Shown piece by piece: positions 15,348 to 24,479 of a DNA stretch of 64,000 nt; the stretch's first letter is position 1; each line of letters begins with the position of its first letter. Source of the DNA: Magnetococcales bacterium. Lineage in GTDB: Bacteria; Pseudomonadota; Magnetococcia; Magnetococcales; JADFYX01. A program made the position numbers and the translations under genes. A model generated the notes under the pieces. The model saw only the letters and a list, made by a program, of their open reading frames with translations. It was not told the origin of the DNA and searched no databases. The DNA is taken from contig PEAM01000001.1 of the NCBI GenBank assembly GCA_002753565.1, positions 1 to 64,000 of the forward strand, written 5' to 3'.

Positions 15348-15972
15348 AGTCATACCCACAGGCCCCCTGGAGGTCAACTGCCAGCTGTTAGGTAGCAAGG
15401 AGCAAGGTGAGGCCCTTTTAATCGATCCGGGTGGAGATGAGGATCGGCTGCTCAAGCGGCTGGATAAATTGGGGTTGAAGCTGACCCACATCATCAATAC
15501 CCATGGCCATTTCGACCATATCGGCGCGGTATCCGCCCTCAAGGAGCGTACCGGTTGTCAATTCTGGATCCACCAGGGGGACGAGGGGTTGGTCAAGGAG
15601 GCCGGTCGCCACGCTTCTGCCTGGGGGCTGCCTTTTGGGCCGGTACCCTCCATCGACCGATTTCTGGTCGCCGACGAAAAACTGCAGGTAGCCGGTATCA
15701 CCCTAGAGGTGGTCCACACCCCGGGACATACACCAGGAGGGGTCTGTTTGCGCTGGTTGGATCAGGTGGCGGTGGGGGATACCCTGTTTGCCGGCTCTGT
15801 AGGGCGGACCGATCTGCCCGGCGGTAATATGGAGCAGTTGATCGACTCCATCATGAATCGCCTTTTGCCTCTGGGGGACAATCTTCAGTGCCACCCCGGT
15901 CACGGCCCCTCCAGCAGCTTGGGCCGGGAAAAACGCAGCAACCCCTTTTTGACCGGCGGTGGTCTGTATTAA
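15331..15972 (+). CDS. MBL-fold hydrolase, glyoxalase II-like
   Basis: A 213-residue metallo-beta-lactamase-fold hydrolase. It shows the HGHFDH dinuclear metal motif (about residues 59-64), [26 protein letters not shown] and the terminal CHPGHGPSS...REKRSNPFL of the YcbL-like branch of glyoxalase II proteins. It probably hydrolyses a thioester such as S-lactoylglutathione, or a related thiol ester. An upstream in-frame start at 15271 would overlap most of the WGR C-terminus and is rejected. gloA lies about 40 kb away at 55966. Confidence 0.92.
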   Translation: MTVIHEVIPTGPLEVNCQLLGSKEQGEALLIDPGGDEDRLLKRLDKLGLKLTHIINTHGHFDHIGAVSALKERTGCQFWIHQGDEGLVKEAGRHASAWGLPFGPVPSIDRFLVADEKLQVAGITLEVVHTPGHTPGGVCLRWLDQVAVGDTLFAGSVGRTDLPGGNMEQLIDSIMNRLLPLGDNLQCHPGHGPSSSLGREKRSNPFLTGGGLY

Positions 15973-15977
15973 ACCTG

Positions 15978-16198
15978 TATAGAGATTTCAAACCAAATTT
16001 GTACAAAACGATTGCGGATGGGTCTGGGAAGGCATGAATGCCTTCCCAGCGGGTTTGGGCAGTGCCCAAGGTTCCAAGTGTTTGTTTTAAGTTGTTTTTT
16101 ACCTTTAAAAGCGTGGGGGTTTGGGGGCCTGCAAGGCCTCCCAAGGTGTTGACTTTGCCTTTAACCAGTGTCCCCATTTGGTTTTAACTGACCATATA
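15978..16198 (+). repeat. MITE-like repeat, copy D (near full length)
   Basis: It begins TATAGAGATTTCAAACCAAA and ends TTGGTTTTAACTGACCATAT, so it has both imperfect terminal inverted repeats. It carries the GGGAAGGCA/TGCCTTCCC hairpin and the CCTGCAAGG palindrome. It follows the MBL gene stop by 5 bp. Confidence 0.87.
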
Positions 16199-16215
16199 TG
16201 ACTATAAATGGCAGT

Positions 16216-16275
16216 GATAGAGATTCCAAACCACTCTGGTACCAAACATCTGGGGGTGGCTCTGGGAAGCCCTGT
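16216..16275 (+). repeat. Degenerate left-end fragment of the same repeat
   Basis: TAGAGATTCCAAACCACTCT, then GTACCAAACATCTGGGGGTGG and CTCTGGGAAGCC, follow the left end of the family with many substitutions. This remnant lies directly behind copy D, in the 3' flank of the next gene. Confidence 0.6.
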
Positions 16276-16920
16276 TCAGGGGGCTGGTTTTTCTGCTGTA
16301 TCGGCCTTGAGGGTTGCCAATAGCTGTTGGATCTCCTCTTTTATGGCCTGACCCTCCGAAGAGGAGAGCCCCTCTGTAGGCGCCTCCACCGGCTGTTCGG
16401 CCTGTTCGATCAACTGATTCAAGGCCTCTTCGGGGGTTGAGAAGGCGTTGCGTTTTTGAAAAACGGTCAGCCGTTGGAAGCTCTCCAAGGGCAAGGCCCT
16501 CTCCGCTCCGATTAAAAGTTGCCGGATGGCCATCTCCATCGACCCTTTTCCCTCACCAAACACCTGACTGCGATAATGGAGGAGTTTGTCGCGGGTTTTT
16601 TCGGAGAGAAAAATTTCGGTAGCCCCCTTTTTAGACTCAAACACACTTTGACGATCAATATCCTCGTACATGGTGTTCTGTGTGTCCTGTTTCAGGTGTC
16701 GGTCGATCCACTCGTTGAGGTCGTTGAAGGCCCGACCTTCCGGGTCGGGGGTCAGGGGGATCTCCTGCAGGCTCTCCAGGGGCCAGTCGGCAAAGGTCCA
16801 GCGTTCCGACTCAATCTCACCCAGAATATAGGTCCAGACCCGTTCGTAGTTCTCTGGGGTAACCCGCCTTGACTCAGAGGGCTGGTTGGGGGGGCTGGGT
16901 TGGGTTTGATTATCTGTCAT
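16276..16920 (-). CDS. Hypothetical protein, 214 residues
   Basis: I do not recognise a family. The protein is soluble and acidic. It has a Ser/Pro/Gln-rich N-terminal 20 residues, a middle part with paired tryptophans (YERVWTYILGEIESERWTFADWP), a helical central region and a C-terminal low-complexity helix rich in E/Q/A. No signal peptide or membrane segment is seen. It lies 42 bp before the 3' end of thiD on the same strand, so it would be co-transcribed behind thiD only if transcription reads through. I found no good ribosome-binding site at the ATG. Confidence 0.65.
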   Translation of the reverse strand: MTDNQTQPSPPNQPSESRRVTPENYERVWTYILGEIESERWTFADWPLESLQEIPLTPDPEGRAFNDLNEWIDRHLKQDTQNTMYEDIDRQSVFESKKGATEIFLSEKTRDKLLHYRSQVFGEGKGSMEMAIRQLLIGAERALPLESFQRLTVFQKRNAFSTPEEALNQLIEQAEQPVEAPTEGLSSSEGQAIKEEIQQLLATLKADTAEKPAP

Positions 16921-16962
16921 GTTGGCACCATTTAACGCAGATCATTGTTCGACAGGTTCTGT

Positions 16963-17787
16963 TCACGCTCTACTATACAACAACTGTTGCCCCGCTCCCA
17001 AGGTAAGGGCACCTTTCATGGCTCGGTGCAGATAGGCCAGAGCCGATTCTACCGCTTTGGGGTGGGGGATGCCATGGGCTATGCCCACCGAAAGGGCAGA
17101 GGTCAGGGTACAGCCGGTTCCATGAAAGCCTCTGCCGGTTAATCGACGGCTAACAAAGGGGGCGACCGAGCCGGAGGGGTCAACCAGCAGGTCGATGATG
17201 GGATCGCCGGGCAGGTGGCCGCCGGTCAAAAGAACGCTGCAGCCGGATTGGGTCAGCTTGTGGGCGGCTGCCTCCTGCTCTTGTCGGTTGCCAACAGAGA
17301 GGCCGGTTAAAATCTGGGCTTCGGGTCCGTTGGGGGTGAGCAGCGTGATTCGGGGCAGCAGAAGATCCATAAACGCCCTGCGACCGGGACCATCCAGCAG
17401 TGTACCCCCGCCGGTTCCCGCTAAAACCGGGTCGGCAATGACCGGAATATCGGGGTAGTTTGCCAGCTGCTCCGCCACCACCTGGACAATCTCTGCGGTT
17501 GCCAACATGCCCAACTTGATGGCATCGGCGCCCATATCGGCCAGGCAGACGGCAATCTGCTGGGCGACCAGATCGGCGGAGAGGGGGGTTACCTTTTTAA
17601 CCTGTCTGGTATCTTGAACCGTAACAGCCGTTACGGCGGTCATGCCATAGCCCCCCAGGGCTGTGATGGTCTTCAGATCGGCTTGAAGTCCAGCTCCGGC
17701 GGTTGGATCGGAGCCGGCAATGATGAGTATTTTTTTTCTACCTTTTATCGCCGTTGTTGAGTGGGTATCCTTGACCACGGTTGTCAA
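16963..17787 (-). CDS. thiD: Hydroxymethylpyrimidine (phosphate) kinase
   Basis: Thiamine biosynthesis kinase that phosphorylates HMP and HMP-P to HMP-PP. Family signatures: ILIIAGSDPTAGAGLQADLKTI at the N-terminus, QDTRQV, IKLGMLATAEIV, VIADPVL and the GRGFHGTGCTLTSAL anion-hole motif near the C-terminus. The frame extends upstream to 17865, but a GGGAGG sequence just before 17787 favours a TTG start there (274 residues, the normal length). That also leaves about 70 bp for a divergent promoter with serA. No TPP riboswitch is visible upstream. Confidence 0.93.
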   Translation of the reverse strand: MTTVVKDTHSTTAIKGRKKILIIAGSDPTAGAGLQADLKTITALGGYGMTAVTAVTVQDTRQVKKVTPLSADLVAQQIAVCLADMGADAIKLGMLATAEIVQVVAEQLANYPDIPVIADPVLAGTGGGTLLDGPGRRAFMDLLLPRITLLTPNGPEAQILTGLSVGNRQEQEAAAHKLTQSGCSVLLTGGHLPGDPIIDLLVDPSGSVAPFVSRRLTGRGFHGTGCTLTSALSVGIAHGIPHPKAVESALAYLHRAMKGALTLGAGQQLLYSRA

Positions 17788-17858
17788 CAATCCTCCCTTG
17801 TGATAGTTGTTTCTCTTTTTATTTAGACTCTGCTGCCTTGAACAAAAGGAACGTCCCA

Positions 17859-19445
17859 ATGCCAAAAGTACTGATTTCCGATAAAATGTCCCCCAAAGCC
17901 GAAGAGGTTTTCCGTCAACGGGGTCTCGATGTTGATGTGCGCCCCGGTCTCACGGTGGAAGAGTTGAAAGCCATTCTACCCGATTATGACGGAATCGCCA
18001 TCCGCTCCGCCACCAAACTGACCGAGGAGTTGATCAGTGTCGCCTCCAACCTGAAAGTAATCGGTCGGGCCGGTATTGGCGTGGACAATGTGGATATTCC
18101 TACCGCTTCCAAACAGGGGGTCATTGTCATGAACGCCCCCTTCGGCAATACGGCGACCACGGCAGAACATACCGTAGCCCTGATGCTGGCGGCTGCCCGG
18201 CACATTCCCTCTGCTACGGCATCGACCCGCGCTGGCAAGTGGGAAAAGAGCCGGTTCATGGGTCGGGAGCTGTTTAACAAGACCCTGGGCATTATCGGAA
18301 CCGGTAACATTGGGGGTCTGGTGGTTGAGCGGTTTCAGGGCCTGAAGATGCATGTTCTGGCCTATGATCCTTTCATCTCCAAGGATAAAGCCAAGGAGAT
18401 GGGCATTGAACTGGCGGACTCTTTGGATGAGTTTTGGCCCAAAATTGATTTTCTTACCGTTCACACACCCCTGACGCCCAAGACCAAACATATCGTCAAT
18501 GCCGATGCCTTCTCCAAGATGAAAGATGGCGTCATTGTCGTCAACTGCGCCCGTGGAGGTATCTTTGACGAGGCGGCCCTATACGATGCGCTGAAATCAG
18601 GCAAGGTCTACTCGGCCGGGCTGGATGTCTATGAAGAGGAGCCGGCCAAGGAGAACAGACTGTTCGAGTTTGACAACGTGGTTTTTACCCCCCATCTGGG
18701 CGCCTCCACCACCGAGGCCCAGGTTAACGTGGCGGTACAGATTGCCGAGCAGATCTCCGACTTTCTCCTCAACGGCACGGTACAAAATGCTCTGAACATT
18801 CCAGCGGTTTCCGAAAACGAACTGCCGGCCCTGCGTCCTTTCCTCAATTTGGCCGATAAGCTGGGCACCACCTTGGGTCAGTTGACCGAGGCGGGTGTGA
18901 AGCGGGTTGAGGTGCTTTATGAGGGTGATGTGGCGGATCTGAACCTAAAACCGATTACCAACACCATTCTCAACAGCATGTTGACCCCCATGTTGGAGAT
19001 CGGCGTCAATCTGGTCAACGCCCCCCTGATTGCCGAGGAGCGGGGTATCGAGGTGGTGGAGTCGACCAAGAGCCGAACCAGAAAAGGGTTTACCTCCCTG
19101 ATTACCGTCACCATCACCACCGAAAAGCGTGAACGCTGCATCTCGGGTGCGGTGGTCAACCAAGATCTGCCTCGGATTGTGGCCATGAATGAGATTCCCA
19201 TCGAGGCCAACCCAGAGGGGAGCCTGATCTTTATCGCCAACCAGGACACCCCCGGCCTGATCGGTAAAGTGGGGACGATTTTGGGTGAGTCCGGCATTAA
19301 TGTCGCCAACTTCCATCTGGGCCGCACCGAGATGGGGGGGCGGGCTATCGCTTTTGTCAATGTGGACCAGGATGTCCCCGATAGCGTCATGAAGCAGCTC
19401 TCTACCTTGGAGAATGTGCTGGAAGCTAAACTGGTTCGCTACTAG
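17859..19445 (+). CDS. serA: D-3-phosphoglycerate dehydrogenase
   Basis: First enzyme of serine synthesis: 3-phosphoglycerate + NAD+ to 3-phosphohydroxypyruvate. The long form has 528 residues. The catalytic and NAD-binding parts show GRAGIGVDNVDI, LGIIGTGNIGG (Rossmann), NCARGGIFDE and PHLGASTTEAQ. An intervening ASB domain follows, then a C-terminal ACT domain (IANQDTPGLIGKVGTIL) that in other members binds serine. The start at 17859 has AAAAGGAACG upstream. The 26 extra upstream codons in frame lie in the divergent promoter region and are rejected. Confidence 0.96.
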   Translation: MPKVLISDKMSPKAEEVFRQRGLDVDVRPGLTVEELKAILPDYDGIAIRSATKLTEELISVASNLKVIGRAGIGVDNVDIPTASKQGVIVMNAPFGNTATTAEHTVALMLAAARHIPSATASTRAGKWEKSRFMGRELFNKTLGIIGTGNIGGLVVERFQGLKMHVLAYDPFISKDKAKEMGIELADSLDEFWPKIDFLTVHTPLTPKTKHIVNADAFSKMKDGVIVVNCARGGIFDEAALYDALKSGKVYSAGLDVYEEEPAKENRLFEFDNVVFTPHLGASTTEAQVNVAVQIAEQISDFLLNGTVQNALNIPAVSENELPALRPFLNLADKLGTTLGQLTEAGVKRVEVLYEGDVADLNLKPITNTILNSMLTPMLEIGVNLVNAPLIAEERGIEVVESTKSRTRKGFTSLITVTITTEKRERCISGAVVNQDLPRIVAMNEIPIEANPEGSLIFIANQDTPGLIGKVGTILGESGINVANFHLGRTEMGGRAIAFVNVDQDVPDSVMKQLSTLENVLEAKLVRY

Positions 19446-19461
19446 GGCCTATGCATGGCCT

Positions 19462-19500
19462 GGGTCTGGAAGGAGGGGTGTTCTCTCTCTTTCCAGACCC
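19462..19500 (+). other. Strong hairpin between serA and glycosyltransferase
   Basis: GGGTCTGGAA (19462-19471) pairs perfectly with TTCCAGACCC (19491-19500) around a 19-nt loop. There is no following T-tract, so it may be a Rho-dependent or weak terminator, or an mRNA-stabilising stem. It sits 15 bp before the next start codon. Confidence 0.6.
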
Positions 19501-19514
19501 AACCCCAATGACCC

Positions 19515-20756
19515 TTGGTCAACCTGAAACAGAGCGTGAAATCACTAACCGCTAAACCAGAGCCCCCCCCCGGCCTTATCCTTGTGATTCCCTGTCACGA
19601 TGAGCCGGATCTGCTGACCACCCTGGCCTCTCTGGTTGCTTGCGAGAAGCCCGGCTGCCTGGTTCAGGTGCGGGTGGTGATCAACGCCTCCCTCAAGGCC
19701 TCTGAAGAGGTCAAGGCGCGAAACCAGCAGACCCTTCTGGCAGCCCAACAGTGGGTTGATGCCCACCCCCGAGAGGATCTTCGCTTTTTATTCGAGAACC
19801 ATGACGACCTGCCGCCCAAACATGCCGGGGTGGGGCTGGCCCGTAAGATCGGCATGGATGCCGCAGCCCACCACTACCAGGATGTCGGCTATCCCCAAGG
19901 CCCCATCCTCTGTCTGGATGCCGACTGTACTGTGGCCACAAACTATTTGCGATGCCTGAAAGACCATTTTCATCACCACCCCAAAACCCCCGGCTGTTCC
20001 ATCCACTACGAACACCCCCTGAAGGGGCTGGCGCCGGCCCATCGCCTGGGGATTGCCGCCTATGAGCTCTATCTGCGCTACTATCGGCAAGGTCTGGTGT
20101 TGGCGGGCCATCCGTCAGCTTTTCATACGGTAGGCTCTTCCATGGCGGTTCGGGCTGATGTCTATCTGCGTCAGGGGGGGATGAATCGGCGCAAGGCGGG
20201 AGAGGATTTTTATTTTCTGCAAAAAATCATGGCGTTGGGCGGCTTTACCCAGGTGACCAATACCACGGTGTTTCCCTCTCCCCGCCGCTCTCTCAGGGTC
20301 CCTTTTGGTACCGGGCGGGCCATGGAGGAGTGGTTGGCTGCGGAGGCGACAACCCGGATGAGCTATGATCCACAGGTTTTCAGGGATTTGAGGGATTTTT
20401 TCAGACTCTCCCCCCGGCTCTATCGAGACTCTATCGAGCCAGACTCTCTGGCTTTGCGGCAGTTTCTTGCTCAGGCTGGCTTGGAGCCGGCGTTACAAAG
20501 AATCCGCGCCAATACAACCTCTCAGGAGAGCTTTCAAAAAAAGTTTTTCCACTGGTTCAATCTTTTCCTGATTTTAAAATATATCCACTGGGCTACCGAC
20601 CACCACTACCCCAAAATTCCCCTGGAGGAGGGTGTCTCCTCTCTCTGGGGCTGGATGGGACAGCCACAGCCAGAAGAGCCGGGGGGGGATGTGGAGGGGT
20701 GGCTTGCAACCTTCCGACGTTTTGAGGTGGGGCAGGGGGTTAACGTTTCTCGTTGA
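19515..20756 (+). CDS. Family-2-like glycosyltransferase
   Basis: A 413-residue protein with a GT-A-like N-terminus: ILVIPCHDEPDLLTTLASL (nucleotide-binding strand and helix), then a DxD-type metal motif in LCLDADCTV (about residue 136). HTVGSSMAVRADVYLRQGG and RKAGEDFYFLQK follow, where ED is the typical acceptor-side acidic motif. The C-terminal 130 residues are family-specific. No export signal is seen. The sugar donor and acceptor are unknown, and no polysaccharide cluster surrounds it. The start is a TTG. Its 3' end overlaps the convergent gene by 17 bp. Confidence 0.8.
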   Translation: MVNLKQSVKSLTAKPEPPPGLILVIPCHDEPDLLTTLASLVACEKPGCLVQVRVVINASLKASEEVKARNQQTLLAAQQWVDAHPREDLRFLFENHDDLPPKHAGVGLARKIGMDAAAHHYQDVGYPQGPILCLDADCTVATNYLRCLKDHFHHHPKTPGCSIHYEHPLKGLAPAHRLGIAAYELYLRYYRQGLVLAGHPSAFHTVGSSMAVRADVYLRQGGMNRRKAGEDFYFLQKIMALGGFTQVTNTTVFPSPRRSLRVPFGTGRAMEEWLAAEATTRMSYDPQVFRDLRDFFRLSPRLYRDSIEPDSLALRQFLAQAGLEPALQRIRANTTSQESFQKKFFHWFNLFLILKYIHWATDHHYPKIPLEEGVSSLWGWMGQPQPEEPGGDVEGWLATFRRFEVGQGVNVSR

Positions 20757-21630
20757 TGATCGGCTTTTGGGTGATGACCGGAAGCCAGGTGGTCCAACTG
20801 TTTGGTGACGAATCCCCCACAAGCAGCTCCTCCCAGCCCCCCTTGCCGTCATCCCGATACTGTCTGGGCTGTGGGTTGCGGTGGGTGGCAGCCCTGCGGG
20901 TGATGCGGACCCACTTTTGCTGAAAGGCTGGCGTGTCCAATCCCAGGGCGTTTAAGAGAGCGACAAATCGCTTACTGCGGGCCTCCGTCTGGGTGGGGGA
21001 GGTTTGAGGCAGTGACCCGGAAAAATGTTCAGCCAACACCACCCCAGACAGACCCAGATGGATCAGTACCTCGGCAAGCAGGCCGGGTTTTTCTTGGATA
21101 TGGGCAAAGAGATGGCTCTGCTTTTCGACCAGATCTTCCGTGAGCAGAGAGAGCAGAAGAGTCCGCAACTCCAGCGGTGTCAGCAACAGGGTGCTGGCGG
21201 CAGAGAGCAGGCAGCCCAGTTGCCGGGTACGGATGTCCAGGGTTGATTTCAGGGTGGCATAGTCCAAAGAGAGATCTTGGTTGCGCTGTTTAAAGGAGCG
21301 CTCCAGGGCGGTGGCAAACTCGTTGCTTTTATATCGGCGACCTCGTGAGGTTCCCTCGTAGGCCAGAATCGTGTCGAAGGTAATTTCGGCGGCATCGGCC
21401 AGGGTGGCAAAGTTGGCACCAAAGCCGTGTTCTGCATGGTTCAAGTTGGCTACTTGAGGCCGTTTTCCTCCCAATTGACAGATCCCTTCCAGCTCGTTGC
21501 GCAACCGTTGAGTGGCGTTGTGAATGGCCCCCGGCTCCAGGCCAGCCGGGCCGCGTAGCTTGGTGGAAAGATGGCCGAGACACTTCAGATAAGTCTCTGC
21601 TCTTTTTTCCAGAGATATTGAATAGATCAT
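20740..21630 (-). CDS. Hypothetical protein, 296 residues
   Basis: No family recognised. The protein is soluble and mainly helical, with an N-terminal basic helix (RAETYLKCLGHLSTKLRG), a middle LLLTPLELRTLLLSLLTEDLVEK helix and a basic segment WVRITRRAATHRNPQPRQYR near the C-terminus that could contact nucleic acid. It contains no catalytic motif I can name. It is transcribed towards the glycosyltransferase, and their 3' ends overlap by 17 bp. Codon use looks ordinary for the window. Confidence 0.65.
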   Translation of the reverse strand: MIYSISLEKRAETYLKCLGHLSTKLRGPAGLEPGAIHNATQRLRNELEGICQLGGKRPQVANLNHAEHGFGANFATLADAAEITFDTILAYEGTSRGRRYKSNEFATALERSFKQRNQDLSLDYATLKSTLDIRTRQLGCLLSAASTLLLTPLELRTLLLSLLTEDLVEKQSHLFAHIQEKPGLLAEVLIHLGLSGVVLAEHFSGSLPQTSPTQTEARSKRFVALLNALGLDTPAFQQKWVRITRRAATHRNPQPRQYRDDGKGGWEELLVGDSSPNSWTTWLPVITQKPIINEKR

Positions 21631-21870
21631 ATGCTATGAGACCCTTTCGAGCCTCCCCTCATTATAGTTGAAAGCCTATAATATCGTTTTCCTCTGCTGT
21701 TGTTGATGGTTCCATCACGGTACAAAACTACCGTTCCGTTAGACAGCATTTAGTGCAAATGGTTCCTATTCAGCCAAGTCGGTTGCCACTCTTCAAGGGG
21801 TGGATTTAAAAAGGGTCCGTTTTTTGCTTCTTACCAAAAAAGCCAACCATTTTAAGTTAGAGGATGCTTT

Positions 21871-22581
21871 GTGGGTACAGTTTCTGACAATTTACGCCAT
21901 ATTCACCAACAGATCGCTTTGGCGTGTGAAAAATCGGCACGAGACCCCGGTCAGGTCCGTTTGGTAGCGGTCTCCAAGACCAAACCGGCTTCAGCGGTTC
22001 TGGAGGCTCTGGCAGGGGGGCAGAGGCTTTTTGGCGAGAATCGGGTTCAAGAGGCACGGGATAAGATTCCTCTGGTTGCCGCTGGTCAGGGTGGAGAGGA
22101 TGCTCAGTGGCATCTGATCGGCCCCCTGCAGCGTAACAAGGTGAAGGAGGCGGTCCAACTGTTCTCCCTGGTACATAGTGTCGACTCGACTGCCCTGGCA
22201 GAGGCGTTGAGTAAAAGAGCGGTAAAGCCACGCCCCCTGCCGGTTTTGATTCAGGTTAATGTGGGGCGAGAGCCGCAAAAAAAGGGTTTTATGCCGGAGC
22301 AGGTACAGGAGGCCATCGAACAGATGGCCTCTCTGGATGGTATCCGGATTCGGGGTTTGATGACGGTTCCGCCGGTGGTGGCAGAGGCCGAGGAGGCCCG
22401 CCCCTACTTTAGAGCTTTGGCCCAACTGGCCCATACTCTTGAGGGGGTTGGCATACAAGGGGTTGAAATGGCGGAGCTATCCATGGGAATGAGCCACGAT
22501 TATCCCGTGGCGGTGGAGGAGGGGGCTACCTTGGTTCGGGTTGGTAGCGCCCTGTTTGGCGCAAGAACCAGCCCTTTGTAA
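21871..22581 (+). CDS. yggS: PLP homeostasis protein (YggS/PLPBP)
   Basis: A 236-residue pyridoxal-phosphate-binding protein that buffers PLP and affects amino-acid metabolism. The signatures are LVAVSKTKPA (PLP lysine), FGENRVQEA, WHLIGPLQRNK, HSVDS, QVNVGREPQKKGF and LSMGMSHDYPVAV. It starts with GTG, preceded by AGAGGA. The yggS-proC-yggT-yggU neighbourhood is conserved in many proteobacteria. Here a TPR/SPOR gene is inserted before proC. Confidence 0.95.
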   Translation: MGTVSDNLRHIHQQIALACEKSARDPGQVRLVAVSKTKPASAVLEALAGGQRLFGENRVQEARDKIPLVAAGQGGEDAQWHLIGPLQRNKVKEAVQLFSLVHSVDSTALAEALSKRAVKPRPLPVLIQVNVGREPQKKGFMPEQVQEAIEQMASLDGIRIRGLMTVPPVVAEAEEARPYFRALAQLAHTLEGVGIQGVEMAELSMGMSHDYPVAVEEGATLVRVGSALFGARTSPL

Positions 22582-22711
22582 TAAAAAACAAGGGGTTTTT
22601 GGGGAAAATTCTGCCAGAGTGGTGCTGTTTTAAAGAAGATTTGTCAATTGAATGACGATCATGGGATGTTGTGTGTTCAACACACTATTGGCTGTATAAA
22701 TGGGGCTCGTT

Positions 22712-24322
22712 ATGAGGCATAGTTTTAAAAGTGTGGCGGTTTTGACCGGTCTGTTACTCCTGGCAGTACCCGCCTGGGCCGATGAGGTGGAAGAGGCGTT
22801 GCGTGCCGGTTCCCAGGCGCTGCTTGGTAAAGATATGGACCGGGCCATCGACCATTTCCGTCGTGCCATGACGGTAGGCAGGCCCAACCGGGTACAGATG
22901 GTTACGGCCCACTCGGGGCTTTGTGCCAGCCGGTATAAAAAAAGCATGATCAACAAAGACTCCGCCCTGACCCAAAAGGCGGTCACCGACTGTGATGCCG
23001 CCATTCGTCTTAAGTCTGACTATCAATCGGTCTACCGGATGCGGGGTATCGCCTATCTTACCCTGGGCAATCTGGAGCGGGCCATCGAAGATCTTAATAT
23101 TGCCGTCGCCTTGGAGCCGGATGACTATCTGGCGGTACAAAACAGGGGGCTGGCCAAGGCTAAATTGGGCTACTCTCAATCGGCCATCTTCGATTTTGAC
23201 CGCTCCATCCAATTAAAACCCAACCACCCCTGGGGCTATTATAATCGGGGCCGTCTGCATGCCGCCTCTTCCCAGCATCAGAAGGCCCTGGATGATTTTG
23301 ACACCTTTATCCGCTTCAAACAGGGGTTTGAGCCGGTCTATCTGCATCGGGGCGTTAGCCAGATGAGTCTGGGCCAATATCAAGAGGCCGCTGAGAGCTT
23401 TAACGAGGCGATCCATCTTCGCAAGGGGAAAAACCCCCAAGGGTTGCTCCGTCGCGGCTCGGCGCTCTATCTGGCTGGGCGCTATGGTGAAGCGATCCAG
23501 GATATTGAGCGGGCTGTCGATCTGGACCCGGATACTCTGGAATACCGCTTCTGGCTCCATCTGGTCAGGGGTCGGTTGAACCAGTCGATACGCAATATCT
23601 TTCCAGAGGCAAGGGGGGAGAGCGATACCCAAACCTGGCCTGGGGTGATGGCAGCGCATCTGACCGGCAGGGTCGAGGCCCATACGGTCATGAATGTCAT
23701 CGACCGGATGCCAAAAAAACCTGGACAGGAGGAGACCAAGAGCCTGGCTACCTATTTGATCGGTGAGTGGGCCGATATCCAAGATCAGACCAGGGTGGCC
23801 AGAAAATGGATGAATATCCTGGCCAAGGATACCAAAAACAGCTCACCCTGGTCCCACTCTGCCCGAATGCAGGTCAAGCGGTTGGATCGACTGTTGGCCC
23901 TGCGACCCAAAGAGCCGAGAACAGCTCGTCCGGCAGAAGAGCCGTTCTCCATTGTCAGAAAATCGGCAGAGCCAAGAGAACAGAACCGGGAGAGAAGAAG
24001 GTCGTGGTATGACGAAAGAGAGCCCGCCCGCCCGGCCGAGAGAGCGAGAAGCGTGGAGCCGGCCAGATCTCGGCAGGCCAGCCATACCGGCATGTATGTT
24101 TTCAAGGTAGCCTCCTTCCAAGATATCGACAACGCCGATAAGGCTCTGGTTGAAGTCACAGATATGGGCTATGAGGTCTATCTGCAGGAGGTAATGGTCA
24201 AAGGAGACCGTTATTTGCGGGTTTGGGTCGGGCCGTTTAGCTCCATGAGAGAGGCCAATGCCGCTCGAAATCGAGTTAAAACCTTGCCAGGCTACCATCC
24301 TACCAAGGTTCTGCGTCGCTAG
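22712..24322 (+). CDS. Exported TPR protein with C-terminal SPOR domain
   Basis: Envelope protein of 536 residues. The signal peptide is VAVLTGLLLLAVPAWA. About eight tetratricopeptide-type repeats follow (for example AYLTLGNLERAIEDLNIAV, GYYNRGRLHAASSQHQKAL and VYLHRGVSQMSLGQYQEAA) to about residue 285. An Arg/Glu-rich low-complexity linker comes next, and then a SPOR domain (YVFKVASFQDIDNADKAL...LRVWVGPFSSMREANAA) at the end. SPOR domains bind denuded septal peptidoglycan glycans. TPRs recruit protein partners. A role at the division site or cell wall is likely (inference). A strong terminator follows. Confidence 0.85.
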   Translation: MRHSFKSVAVLTGLLLLAVPAWADEVEEALRAGSQALLGKDMDRAIDHFRRAMTVGRPNRVQMVTAHSGLCASRYKKSMINKDSALTQKAVTDCDAAIRLKSDYQSVYRMRGIAYLTLGNLERAIEDLNIAVALEPDDYLAVQNRGLAKAKLGYSQSAIFDFDRSIQLKPNHPWGYYNRGRLHAASSQHQKALDDFDTFIRFKQGFEPVYLHRGVSQMSLGQYQEAAESFNEAIHLRKGKNPQGLLRRGSALYLAGRYGEAIQDIERAVDLDPDTLEYRFWLHLVRGRLNQSIRNIFPEARGESDTQTWPGVMAAHLTGRVEAHTVMNVIDRMPKKPGQEETKSLATYLIGEWADIQDQTRVARKWMNILAKDTKNSSPWSHSARMQVKRLDRLLALRPKEPRTARPAEEPFSIVRKSAEPREQNRERRRSWYDEREPARPAERARSVEPARSRQASHTGMYVFKVASFQDIDNADKALVEVTDMGYEVYLQEVMVKGDRYLRVWVGPFSSMREANAARNRVKTLPGYHPTKVLRR

Positions 24323-24365
24323 GGGCCCATCTGCCAAGAGGCATATCAATGGATTTTGCTGGAAA

Positions 24366-24400
24366 AGATGGGCATACAAGAGGGTATGCCCATCTTTTTT
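24366..24400 (+). terminator. Rho-independent terminator after TPR/SPOR gene
   Basis: AGATGGGCATAC (24366-24377) pairs with GTATGCCCATCT (24384-24395) around a 6-nt loop, followed by a run of T. This separates the TPR/SPOR gene from proC, although the two are collinear. Confidence 0.92.
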
Positions 24401-24479
24401 ACGTTACGGGTCAAGGAAAATATGGCAGAGTCAGAGGGGTCTGCTTAGGCTGTTCTTCTCTGTTTGAGGGAGTGTTGTG

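Noticed and set aside
16963-17858. TPP riboswitch upstream of thiD
   Set aside because: The leader is only about 70 bp, is shared with divergent serA, and no thi-box-like sequence is visible.
19462-19500. Rho-independent terminator after serA
   Set aside because: The 10-bp stem is perfect but no T-tract follows on either strand, so it is listed only as a hairpin.
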